Both the position numbers and the translations under genes were made by a program. This document shows, in pieces, positions 30,132 through 37,804 of a stretch of 64,000 nucleotides of DNA (its first letter is position 1; the number at the start of each line of letters is the position of its first letter). Source of the stretch: Lachnoanaerobaculum saburreum DSM 3986 (GTDB lineage: Bacteria; Bacillota; Clostridia; Lachnospirales; Lachnospiraceae). The notes under the pieces were generated by a model. That model ran no database searches and had not been told where the DNA came from. It saw only the letters and a program-made list of their open reading frames with translations. The DNA lies in the NCBI RefSeq assembly GCF_000185385.1, contig NZ_GL622296.1:227031-291030 (forward strand). The letters run 5' to 3'.

Positions 30132-32018
30132 ATGATAATAGAAAAAAAATATGATATTGTAGTAGTCGGAGCAGGTCATGCAGGATGTGAGGCGGCTCTG
30201 GCAAGTGCAAGGCTTGGACTTAAGACAATTATTTTTACAGTAAGTGCAGATTCTATAGCCATGATGCCTTGTAATCCGAATATAGGAGGCAGTTCAAAAG
30301 GTCATTTGGTAAAGGAGCTTGATGCACTTGGCGGTGAAATGGGTAAATGTATAGACAAGACTTTTATCCAGTCAAAGATGCTTAATGCTTCAAAGGGGCC
30401 TGCGGTACACTCACTTAGAGCACAGGCGGATAAACAGGAATACTCTAAGCAAATGCGAAAGACACTTGAAAATACTCCGAATTTGACCATTTGTCAAAAA
30501 GAGATTACAAAGCTGATCATCGAAGATAATATATGTAGAGGAGTTGAGAGTATATCAGGCGGTAAGTATTATGCCAAGGCTGTAGTACTTGCGACAGGCA
30601 CGTATTTAAATGCGAGATGTATATACGGTGAAGTTGCCGAGTATACAGGACCTAACGGATTAAAGTCGGCAAATCATCTTTCAGATTCACTTTCTGATGT
30701 GGGAATATCTTTAAACAGATTTAAAACAGGTACTCCAGCCAGAGTGGACGGCAGGAGTATAGACTACACTGTAATGCAAGAACAATATGGTGATAATCCT
30801 GTGGTACCGTTTTCCTTTGAGACAGATCCTGACAGTGTACAGAAAGAACAGGTAAAATGTTATCTTGCCTATACCAATGAATATACTCATGAGATAATAA
30901 GAGAAAATATAGACAGATCACCGCTGTTCTCAGGTGCTATAAAGGGTACAGGACCAAGATATTGTCCGTCTATAGAGGATAAGGTAGTGAAGTTCCCTGA
31001 TAAAGACAGACATCAGATATTTGTAGAGCCGGAAGGTCTTTATACCAATGAGATGTATCTGTCCGGACTGTCAAGTTCACTCCCTGAGGACGTACAGGAC
31101 AAAATGATAAGAAGTATAAAAGGTTTTGAGAATGCAAATATTGTAAGAAATGGTTATGCTATAGAATATGATTGTATTGATGCCAGACAGTTAAAGGACA
31201 GCTTAGAGTTTAGAAACTTGGAGGGGTTGTTTGCCGCAGGACAATTCAATGGAAGTTCAGGATATGAGGAAGCCGCAGTGCAGGGACTGATGGCAGGAAT
31301 AAATGCGGCTATGAAAGTGCTGGGACGAGAACCTGTAATAATAGGCAGAGATCAGGGATATATAGGAGTGTTGATAGATGATCTGGTTACCAAAGAGAGT
31401 CATGAGCCATATAGAATGATGACATCCAGATCGGAATATAGATTGCTTCTAAGACAGGATAATGCAGATCTCAGACTGACAAAGATAGGATATAAAGTAG
31501 GACTTATATCTGAGAAGAGATATAACAGTCTTTTAGAAAAAGAAAAGCAGATAGCAAATGAAGTAGAAAGACTGAAAAATATACATATAGGTGCTACATC
31601 AAAGGTACAGGATTTCCTTGTAAGAAACGGCTCTACTCCACTTCAAACATCGGCAAATCTGGCGGAACTTATAAGGAGACCTGAGTTGAACTATGATCTT
31701 ACAGCAGAGTTGGATGATGACAGAAAAAAATTAAGAAAAGATGTCAGAGATCAGGTGAATATAAATATAAAATATGAGGGTTATATAAAGCGGCAGGAAT
31801 CGCAGGTAAAGCAGTTCAAAAAGCTTGAGAATAAAAAGATTCCGCCTGATATAGATTACAGCAAGGTGAACAGTCTAAGGATTGAGGCGGTACAAAAGCT
31901 TGGTAAAGTAAGACCAAGCTCTGTCGGTCAGGCCTCAAGAATATCAGGAGTATCGCCGGCAGATATAACAGTATTACTTGTATATCTGGAAACCTATAAG
32001 GAGAAAAGAGATGTATAA
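30132..32018 (+). CDS. mnmG: tRNA uridine-5-carboxymethylaminomethyl modification enzyme MnmG
   Basis: This 628-residue FAD enzyme is the partner of MnmE. The N-terminal Rossmann motif is [15 protein letters not shown], followed by the MnmG-specific [23 protein letters not shown] with its conserved Cys, a second cysteine-bearing [12 protein letters not shown] segment, and the GASSYEEA-like [16 protein letters not shown]. The helical C-terminal domain ends with [13 protein letters not shown], which contacts tRNA and MnmE. Length is normal. The ATG at 30132 has GAAGGAAG. Its 3' end overlaps the rsmG start by eight bases. Confidence 0.98.
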   Translation: MIIEKKYDIVVVGAGHAGCEAALASARLGLKTIIFTVSADSIAMMPCNPNIGGSSKGHLVKELDALGGEMGKCIDKTFIQSKMLNASKGPAVHSLRAQADKQEYSKQMRKTLENTPNLTICQKEITKLIIEDNICRGVESISGGKYYAKAVVLATGTYLNARCIYGEVAEYTGPNGLKSANHLSDSLSDVGISLNRFKTGTPARVDGRSIDYTVMQEQYGDNPVVPFSFETDPDSVQKEQVKCYLAYTNEYTHEIIRENIDRSPLFSGAIKGTGPRYCPSIEDKVVKFPDKDRHQIFVEPEGLYTNEMYLSGLSSSLPEDVQDKMIRSIKGFENANIVRNGYAIEYDCIDARQLKDSLEFRNLEGLFAAGQFNGSSGYEEAAVQGLMAGINAAMKVLGREPVIIGRDQGYIGVLIDDLVTKESHEPYRMMTSRSEYRLLLRQDNADLRLTKIGYKVGLISEKRYNSLLEKEKQIANEVERLKNIHIGATSKVQDFLVRNGSTPLQTSANLAELIRRPELNYDLTAELDDDRKKLRKDVRDQVNINIKYEGYIKRQESQVKQFKKLENKKIPPDIDYSKVNSLRIEAVQKLGKVRPSSVGQASRISGVSPADITVLLVYLETYKEKRDV

Positions 32019-32736
32019 TGATATGGATAAGTACTTATCTGAGAGTAATATATTAGATACTGTACTTTCTGATGAGAAGAAGGAAAAACTATATAGGTTC
32101 TATAAAATTTTGATTGAGAAGAATAAGGTGATGAATCTTACATCTATTACAGATATAAGAGAATGCACATATAAACATTTTATAGACAGTATTGCTATTG
32201 AAAAGTTGGTAAAGGATATCGGAGAAAGGGAATATAGTGTAGCAGATCTTGGTACAGGTGCAGGCTTCCCCGGTATACCGCTGGCTATAGCATTCCCAAA
32301 CCTTAGACTTGATTTGATAGACAGCCTGAATAAAAGAGTAAAATTTATACAGGAGGTCTGTGAAGCACTTGAATTAAAGAATGTAACTTCAATACACTCA
32401 AGAGCTGAGAATATAGCAAAAGATAAAAAATATAGAGAGAAATTTGACATATGCGTATCCAGAGCGGTAGCAAATCTGGCTTCGTTAAGTGAATATTGCC
32501 TACCACTTGTAAAAGTCGGCGGCAGCTTTGTATCATACAAATCAAAGGGATTTGATGTAGAAGTAAATGATGCCAAGAAGGCAATACAGGTATTAGGTGG
32601 GGAAATAAGTGATTCTATCAAGTTTAAACTGGCAGAATATGGAGAAAGAATTTTACTGGATATAAAGAAGGTAAAACCTACTGCAAGTAAGTATCCAAGA
32701 AAAGCCGGTCTACCAACTAAAGAGCCTATAAGATAG
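32011..32736 (+). CDS. rsmG: 16S rRNA (guanine527-N7)-methyltransferase
   Basis: The 241-residue SAM-dependent methyltransferase methylates G527 of 16S rRNA. Its family signs are the N-terminal [12 protein letters not shown], the SAM-binding [20 protein letters not shown] run (split over the first strand and helix), [12 protein letters not shown], and the [21 protein letters not shown] segment. I place the start at ATG 32011 with AAGGAG upstream, overlapping the mnmG stop; a longer reading from 31978 lacks a ribosome site. It is the last gene of the rpmH-proximal block, and parS-like site 1 begins two bases after its stop. Confidence 0.97.
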   Translation: MYNDMDKYLSESNILDTVLSDEKKEKLYRFYKILIEKNKVMNLTSITDIRECTYKHFIDSIAIEKLVKDIGEREYSVADLGTGAGFPGIPLAIAFPNLRLDLIDSLNKRVKFIQEVCEALELKNVTSIHSRAENIAKDKKYREKFDICVSRAVANLASLSEYCLPLVKVGGSFVSYKSKGFDVEVNDAKKAIQVLGGEISDSIKFKLAEYGERILLDIKKVKPTASKYPRKAGLPTKEPIR

Positions 32737-32737
32737 A

Positions 32738-33016
32738 TGTTTCACATGAAACATAGAAAAACTAATGTTTCATGTGAAACATCTAGAAACTGATGTTCCA
32801 CATGAAATGTAAAAAACTCTATGTTTCACGTAAAACATAGAAGAACTACTGTTTCATATAAAACATCTAGAAACTAATGTTTCACGTAAAACAGTAAAAA
32901 GTTAATGTTTCACGTAAAATATAGAAGAACTACTGTTTCACGTAAAACATATAAATCTCATGTTTCACATGAAACAATGACAATAAAAGCTCTATAGTAA
33001 TGTTTTACGTGAAACA
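32738..33016. repeat. Array of ten parS-like sites, nine in a 27- or 28-bp tandem register
   Basis: Ten 16-mers resembling the Bacillus ParB site TGTTTCACGTGAAACA start at 32738, 32766, 32794, 32822, 32850, 32878, 32906, 32934, 32961 and 33001. The first eight steps are 28 bp (seven times) and 27 bp (once), and the last is 40 bp. The spacers between sites are 12-base A-rich sequences. Each site differs from the consensus at one to three positions; common forms are CACATG, CATGTG and CACGTA at the core. ParB would be expected to bind and nucleate spreading here, close to oriC and about 2 kb upstream of parA-parB. The site identity rests on established knowledge of ParB-parS, and binding is inferred. 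Confidence 0.88.
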
Positions 33017-33034
33017 TCATCTATAGGGCTTTTT
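32985..33034 (+). terminator. Terminator of the rsmG-proximal operon with a parS-like site in its loop
   Basis: AAAAGCTCTATAG (32985-32997) pairs with CTATAGGGCTTTT (33021-33033), a 13-bp stem with one G-U, and ends in Us. The 23-base loop contains the tenth parS-like site, TGTTTTACGTGAAACA (33001-33016), itself nearly self-complementary. Confidence 0.82.
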
Positions 33035-33834
33035 ATATATGATTTTTATAAGGTTACAGAATTTTTTTGAATAATCTTTGTGTTGATTCTATGTTATTTT
33101 TGATTGCGTTGTTTTGGCTCTTTATCAGGATTATTTTTAGTAATATTGATATGTTATTGTTTGTCTTTATAGTTATAAGTATTTAGATATCAGAGAGATA
33201 TAAGCTTGTAGTGTTAAAATGCTAAGGAGTAAAAAATATATTTATTAATAGTATATTAGAGTTGAGAGTTTCACAAAGCGGGAATAATTAAATTTATATT
33301 TCATAATATGGAATGCTTATATTTCAGATTGCTTTATAATAGATTTTATACTCGTATAATAATGGTAGTATTTTTACTTATATATTTGATATAAGTATTT
33401 AATTATTCATATAGCCTTATGATTTTATACAGATTTTATTTGTTATTAATGCAGAAAAAATATATCATATAAATATCCAAGTAAAACTGTTGTATCCGCG
33501 TTCTTTATTATCAGTTGCAAAAGAGATATCTTCTATAATATAGTATCTTTATAATATGTATTTTAAAGTGCAACTTTATTTTTTATAATCATTATAAGCT
33601 ATATTGATAAAAACTTAGGTATAGCTTAGCATTTTATGGTTTGGAATGTAATTTCATAGACGTATAAATAATTTGTTCGGCTTAAAAGTTAATATTTCAA
33701 TGTTTCATGTGAAACATTGAAATATTAACTTTTAATTCATTGATTAGAAAATATTAGTATGATAGAATATAAATAAATATTTAGGATTTTCAAGTTTAGG
33801 CTTGCATTGTCCTGTAAAATAAGGGGTTTTAACA
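33035..33834. other. AT-rich gene-free region
   Basis: About 800 bases with no reading frame of useful length, no clear RNA fold and very low GC. Apart from the large palindrome at 33682-33735 I see no further parS-like site, promoter of good quality or repeat in it. A promoter for the downstream hydrolase should lie near its 3' end but cannot be assigned. Confidence 0.7.
33682..33735. repeat. Perfect 54-bp inverted repeat centred on a parS-like site
   Basis: Two 26-base arms (33682-33707 and 33710-33735) are exact reverse complements separated by two bases. The middle 16 bases, 33701-33716, are TGTTTCATGTGAAACA, the same form as site 2 of the upstream array. No T run follows, so it is not a normal terminator. 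It could form a cruciform, or an RNA hairpin if transcribed. Confidence 0.9.
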
Positions 33835-34779
33835 GTGAAAAAATACTTAAAAATTTTAACTGCCATGGTGATATCATCTTCTACACTTATAGGTGTATCA
33901 CTGATAAATAAAATGATGAGTATGCATGCTATATCAAAGAATCTCCTTGAAAAAGAAGCAACAAAGGAATTTGAATGGAGATTTGGTAATATCAAGTATA
34001 GAAAAAAGGGTCATGGAAATCCTGTTCTGTTGGTTCATTCACTGGATGTAGCGGCATCTTCAGAAGAATGGTTTAGGATAAGAGATAAATTGGCAGAGTC
34101 ACATACAGTATACAGTATAGATTTGTTGGGATGTGGATTATCTGAAAAGCCGTTTATGACATATACAAATCATATATTTGCACAGTTGATATGTGATTTT
34201 ATTAAGGTAATAATAGGAAAAAGGACTACTGTAATATCAAGTGGAAACAGCTCTGCATTTGTTATTTCTGCCTGTGATAATGACAGTACATTATTTGAAA
34301 AGATAATATTGGTTTCACCTGAGAATCTGGACAAAGGCCAGCTTATACCGGGAAAAAGAGCCAGAACATATAAGGCTATTTTGAGTATGTCTGTACTTGG
34401 AAATCTTCTGTATAATATAGCAGTGTTCAGATGGAATATAAGTTACAATATCAGATCTGATTTCTATAGGAAAGATAGATTCACAAAGGATATACTGGAT
34501 AAATGTTATGAAGCGGCACATAGGGGATTGTCACCAAGGTCGTTGTATTCCAGTATAGTTTGTTTCTACACAAAGAAAAATATAAAGTTTGAACTGTCTC
34601 AGATAAATAACAGTATAGTTATATTTGAAGGTAAACATAATAAAGAGGCTTCAAAGGTATTGAGGAAGTATATGAAGGTTAATCCCGCTGTAGAGACAGT
34701 GATTATTGATGACTCAAATAAATATCCTCATATTGAAAATGATAAGGGGTTTTTAAATGCTCTGAATATATATCTATAG
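33835..34779 (+). CDS. Membrane-anchored alpha/beta hydrolase-fold protein, possibly inactive
   Basis: This 314-residue protein has an N-terminal hydrophobic segment (about 5-27) that is probably a membrane anchor or uncleaved signal. An alpha/beta hydrolase core follows, with VLLVHSLD in place of the usual HG-rich oxyanion loop, and DLLGCGLSEKP. The nucleophile elbow is SSGNSSAF with Ser139, so the last glycine of G-x-S-x-G is Ala. A His near residue 302 (PHIEND) could complete a triad, but the acid position has EGKHN with no clear Asp. The start is GTG 33835 with a weak AAGGGG. It stands alone between the parS-like region and parA. Fold call fair, activity doubtful, substrate unknown. Confidence 0.72.
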   Translation: MKKYLKILTAMVISSSTLIGVSLINKMMSMHAISKNLLEKEATKEFEWRFGNIKYRKKGHGNPVLLVHSLDVAASSEEWFRIRDKLAESHTVYSIDLLGCGLSEKPFMTYTNHIFAQLICDFIKVIIGKRTTVISSGNSSAFVISACDNDSTLFEKIILVSPENLDKGQLIPGKRARTYKAILSMSVLGNLLYNIAVFRWNISYNIRSDFYRKDRFTKDILDKCYEAAHRGLSPRSLYSSIVCFYTKKNIKFELSQINNSIVIFEGKHNKEASKVLRKYMKVNPAVETVIIDDSNKYPHIENDKGFLNALNIYL

Positions 34780-34782
34780 TGA

Positions 34783-34798
34783 TGTTTCACAGGAAACA
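34783..34798. promoter_or_regulatory. parS-like site in the parA leader
   Basis: TGTTTCACAGGAAACA differs from the Bacillus consensus at two core positions. It starts three bases after the hydrolase stop and 61 bases before the parA ATG, so ParB or ParA could control parAB expression through it. This is the weakest match of the twelve that lies in a regulatory position. Confidence 0.6.
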
Positions 34799-34843
34799 TA
34801 AAACATAAAACAGAAAGGACAAGCAGAATGCTTGAATAATATT

Positions 34844-35614
34844 ATGACGAAAATTATTTCATTTGCAAATCAAAAAGGTGGTGTAGGTAAGACTACTACC
34901 GCAGTAAATCTTTCAGCTGCTTTGGCTGAAGCAGGTCAGAGTGTATTGGCAATAGACTTCGACCCACAGGGAAACCTTTCAAGTGGACTTGGAATTGACA
35001 AACTGAACACTGCAAAAACTATATATGAGGTAATTATCGGTGATGAAAATATAAATGATGCTATACTGAATACTGAGGTGGAAAATTTAGATATAATACC
35101 AAGTAATGTGGATTTATCAGGTGCGGAGATAGAACTTCTGGAGCTGGAAGATAGAGAAAGAACATTGAGAAGGAAAATTAGTGAATTATACAAGGAGTAT
35201 GATTATATAATAATAGACTGCCCTCCCAGTCTCAGCCTTCTTACTATCAATGCTTTTATGGCATCTGACAGTGTAGTAATACCTATTCAGTGTGAATACT
35301 ATGCATTAGAGGGGCTTAATCAGATGCTTAGAACTGTAAATCTGATCAGAGAGAGATTGAATCCTACATTAGAAATAGAGGGAATAGTATTTACTATGTA
35401 TGATGCCAGAAATAACCTGAGCGGACAGGTTATAGAAGGCGTAAAGAGTGTTATATCTAATGAAAATATATTTGAAACTATAATACCCAGAAATGTAAAG
35501 TTGGCGGAGGCTCCAAGTTTTGGAATGCCGATAACAGAATATGATACTACTTCAACAGGAGCACAGGCATATAGAATGTTGGCATCCGAAGTACTAAGTA
35601 AGAGCGGGAGGTAA
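34844..35614 (+). CDS. parA: Chromosome-partitioning ATPase ParA/Soj
   Basis: The protein has 256 residues from ATG 34844. It is a MinD/ParA-type ATPase: deviant Walker A KGGVGKTT (Lys11-Thr18), Walker A' FDPQGN, Walker B YIIIDCPPS, and the C-terminal VKLAEAPSFG. It acts with ParB and parS in origin segregation and, in some species, regulates DnaA. Start choice is open: TTG 34832 is in frame and would add four residues, with AAAGGA 13 bases upstream. That AAAGGA is instead ideally placed for a three-codon ORF, ATG CTT GAA TAA (34828-34839), ending four bases before ATG 34844. It is followed by parB after two bases. Confidence 0.97.
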   Translation: MTKIISFANQKGGVGKTTTAVNLSAALAEAGQSVLAIDFDPQGNLSSGLGIDKLNTAKTIYEVIIGDENINDAILNTEVENLDIIPSNVDLSGAEIELLELEDRERTLRRKISELYKEYDYIIIDCPPSLSLLTINAFMASDSVVIPIQCEYYALEGLNQMLRTVNLIRERLNPTLEIEGIVFTMYDARNNLSGQVIEGVKSVISNENIFETIIPRNVKLAEAPSFGMPITEYDTTSTGAQAYRMLASEVLSKSGR

Positions 35615-35616
35615 AA

Positions 35617-36549
35617 ATGGCAAAAAGAATGGCACTTGGAAAGGGCGCAGATGCTCTTCTTAGAAATATAAATGGAACCAATACAGCTATTGACGAGGCA
35701 GTGGATAAGAATATAGAAGACAATACAAGCAAAAAAACTGGCGAATTGATGGTAAAGATTTCATTAGTAGAGCCAAATAGAAATCAGCCAAGAAAAATGT
35801 TTGACAAGGATAGCCTTGATGAGCTAACAAAATCAGTAAAACAGTATGGAGTGTTGCAGCCTATTATAGTAAAGAAGATAGGTAACAGATATGAAATAGT
35901 GGCGGGTGAAAGACGTTGGAGGGCTGCACAGGCGGCAGGACTTTCTGAAGTTCCGGTAGTTGTAAGAGACTATGATGACCAAAAGGCTAAGGAGATTGCT
36001 ATTATAGAGAATATACAAAGGACAGATTTGAATCCTATTGAAGAGGCACTTGCATATAAGAGTCTTATAGAGGAATATAATCTGACACAGGAAGAACTGT
36101 CAGATAAGGTGTCAAAAAATCGCTCTACCATTACCAATTCACTTAGACTTCTAAAACTTAGCAAGAATATTCAACAATATATGATTGACGGTAAGATTTC
36201 ATCAGGTCATGCAAGAGCACTGCTTAGTCTGGAGGATGAGGGCAAAAGAGAGCTTTTGGCACTTGATATAATGAAGAGAAGTCTCAGTGTCAGAGATACT
36301 GAAAAGGCAGCCAAGACACTATCAAAAAAGAAAAATGTAGAACTTGATGAGTTGACAGAATCAGTTAAAGAAGATACTGTAAGAGACTTGTCATTGTTCT
36401 ATAAGGAGTATGAGGACAGTATTCAAGGGGTACTTGGTACCAAGGTACATATAAATCAAAAAGATAAAAATAAAGGAAGAATAGAAATAGAATATTATTC
36501 ACAGGTGGAGCTTGACAGAATAATGGATATTTTTAAGACGTTAGTGTAA
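35617..36549 (+). CDS. parB: Chromosome-partitioning protein ParB/Spo0J
   Basis: This 310-residue CTP-dependent clamp binds parS. It shows the ParB/Sulfiredoxin-like N-domain with NQPRKMF, YGVLQPI and the CTP-binding GERRWRAAQ, the ENIQRTDLNPIEEA segment, the parS-reading helix-turn-helix (LTQEELSDKVSKNRSTITNSLRLL in pieces, GHARALL) and a C-terminal dimerisation domain. The N-terminal arm (about 1-40) is longer than the ParA-stimulating peptide of B. subtilis, though it has the KRMALGKGADAL start that often contacts ParA. It is two bases after parA. Noc is a paralogue alternative, but adjacency to parA supports ParB. Confidence 0.97.
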   Translation: MAKRMALGKGADALLRNINGTNTAIDEAVDKNIEDNTSKKTGELMVKISLVEPNRNQPRKMFDKDSLDELTKSVKQYGVLQPIIVKKIGNRYEIVAGERRWRAAQAAGLSEVPVVVRDYDDQKAKEIAIIENIQRTDLNPIEEALAYKSLIEEYNLTQEELSDKVSKNRSTITNSLRLLKLSKNIQQYMIDGKISSGHARALLSLEDEGKRELLALDIMKRSLSVRDTEKAAKTLSKKKNVELDELTESVKEDTVRDLSLFYKEYEDSIQGVLGTKVHINQKDKNKGRIEIEYYSQVELDRIMDIFKTLV

Positions 36550-36553
36550 TACG

Positions 36554-37057
36554 ATGATAAATTTTACAATAGATAATAGGATTTTGTTTTGCTTTATCCT
36601 GGTTGTAGCTGTTTTTAATTTTATATTATTTATATCTATGATGAAGCATAGAATAAAATATAGAAGACTTTTTAAATCATATGATAATTTCATGACAGGA
36701 AGATCTGCGAGAAACCTTGAGGATATTATAATCCTTTTGAGAAAGGATATTCGCAGTTTAAAAAATGAGAATAAATTAAACAGGGAGGCTATAAGAGAGC
36801 TGAACAAGATACAGAGAGAATGTTATCAAAAAATTGGTATACTCAAATATGATGCATTTGACGGAATGGGAGGGAAACTTAGTTTTGCACTCTGTATTTT
36901 GAATTATAGAAATTCGGGATATATAATAAACAGTATACATTCCAGGGAAGTTACTTTTAATTATATAAGGATAGTTGAAAACGGTCAGACAGAACAGGTA
37001 CTTTCAAGGGAAGAAAAGATTGTTTTGGAACAGGCTTTAGGATATAGAGACAGATAA
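36554..37057 (+). CDS. DUF4446 family protein
   Basis: This 167-residue protein has one N-terminal membrane helix (about 9-30) and a cytoplasmic remainder: a helical, probably coiled part (residues about 48-100) and a beta-rich part containing KYDAFDGMGGKLSFALCILN, followed by GYIINSIHSREVTFNYI. The KYDAF...LSFALAL-type motif is typical of DUF4446, a family commonly found beside parB in Clostridia. Function is not established. It starts four bases after parB, and shares a terminator with the convergent bioY. A role tied to the membrane and the partition system is only inferred from position. Confidence 0.85.
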   Translation: MINFTIDNRILFCFILVVAVFNFILFISMMKHRIKYRRLFKSYDNFMTGRSARNLEDIIILLRKDIRSLKNENKLNREAIRELNKIQRECYQKIGILKYDAFDGMGGKLSFALCILNYRNSGYIINSIHSREVTFNYIRIVENGQTEQVLSREEKIVLEQALGYRDR

Positions 37058-37106
37058 AAGAGGCTGTTGCCTTAAGAGTATTATTCTTAAAGGCAACAGC
37101 CTCTTT
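37057..37106. terminator. Bidirectional terminator between the DUF4446 gene and bioY
   Basis: AAAGAGGCTGTTGCC (37057-37071) and GGCAACAGCCTCTTT (37092-37106) pair perfectly over 15 bp and continue with TTAAGA/TCTTAA across one bulge. The arms end in A and T runs on both strands, suiting both convergent genes. Confidence 0.9.
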
Positions 37107-37109
37107 CAT

Positions 37110-37652
37110 TTACAGATTTAGGTGATTCAGTCTTTTACTGATCTGTGACCCAAGTATATATGCTACAAAAATCTTTATAATATCTCCTATCAAAAACGGT
37201 ACAACACATAATGCCAATGAGGCAATGAAGCCCTTGCCCTGCTGATATGAGAACCATAATGTTCCGGGCAGGTAACAAAGAGCCAAACCTAACACCATTC
37301 CGATTACATCATAAAGAATACCTTTTTTCAGGTGAATAATCAGTGAACTTATATACACTGTAAATATAAATCCTATGATATATCCGCCTGTAGGTCCAAG
37401 GAGTTTGCCAAGACCGCCTGAATATCCTGAGAATACAGGTAATCCCAGTGCACCAAGCAATATAAAGATTATCACTGATATAAGTGCATCAATCGGTGTA
37501 AGTACATAGGCTGTCAGGTATACAGCCAGCACACCGAGTGATACAGGTACAGGACTTATAAATATAGGTATGGAAACCGGCGACAATATACATAGAACGG
37601 CCGCCATTAGGGCTATTACAGCTATTCTATTTATGGAAATATTTTTTGACAT
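37110..37652 (-). CDS. bioY: Biotin transporter BioY (ECF S component)
   Basis: This 180-residue membrane protein has about six helices. BioY marks are PVPVSLGVLAVYLTAYVL, LLGALGLPVFSGYSGGLGKLLGPTGGYIIGF (in pieces) and a late PFLIGDIIKI segment. BioY binds biotin and either works with the shared ECF energy module or, in some species, on its own. The ATG at 37652 has a CAGGAG-like site. A BirA-type operator overlaps its probable -35 about 100 bases upstream, which fits biotin repression. No biotin synthesis genes are in view, so the organism may depend on uptake. Confidence 0.95.
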   Translation of the reverse strand: MSKNISINRIAVIALMAAVLCILSPVSIPIFISPVPVSLGVLAVYLTAYVLTPIDALISVIIFILLGALGLPVFSGYSGGLGKLLGPTGGYIIGFIFTVYISSLIIHLKKGILYDVIGMVLGLALCYLPGTLWFSYQQGKGFIASLALCVVPFLIGDIIKIFVAYILGSQISKRLNHLNL

Positions 37653-37732
37653 AACAATCTCCTGTTCAAAAATATAATTAACACCGGTCTAAAAAACAGT
37701 AATCCGGTATCATTTAATTAAAACATAAGAGA

Positions 37733-37785
37733 ATAATATTATAAATATTTCTTAATGTCAACTAAAAAAATTTATAGGTTGACAT
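37733..37785 (-). promoter_or_regulatory. BirA-type operator overlapping the bioY promoter
   Basis: ATGTCAAC (37755-37762), 15 bases, and GTTGACAT (37778-37785) form a perfect inverted repeat with the half-site and spacing of Firmicutes biotin-repressor boxes. On the minus strand the left arm contains TTGACA (37761-37756), followed after 17 bases by TATTAT (37738-37733), a good bioY promoter. The right arm supplies TTGACA to the plus strand, facing the fragment at 37805. BirA binding is inferred. Confidence 0.68.
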
Positions 37786-37804
37786 ATATGTGTTGAAATT
37801 ATAA

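Noticed and set aside
32738..33016. CRISPR array (about 16-bp repeats with 12-bp spacers at a 28-bp period)
   Set aside because: Repeats are imperfect parS-like near-palindromes, the spacers are far too short and themselves repeat, and there are no cas genes.
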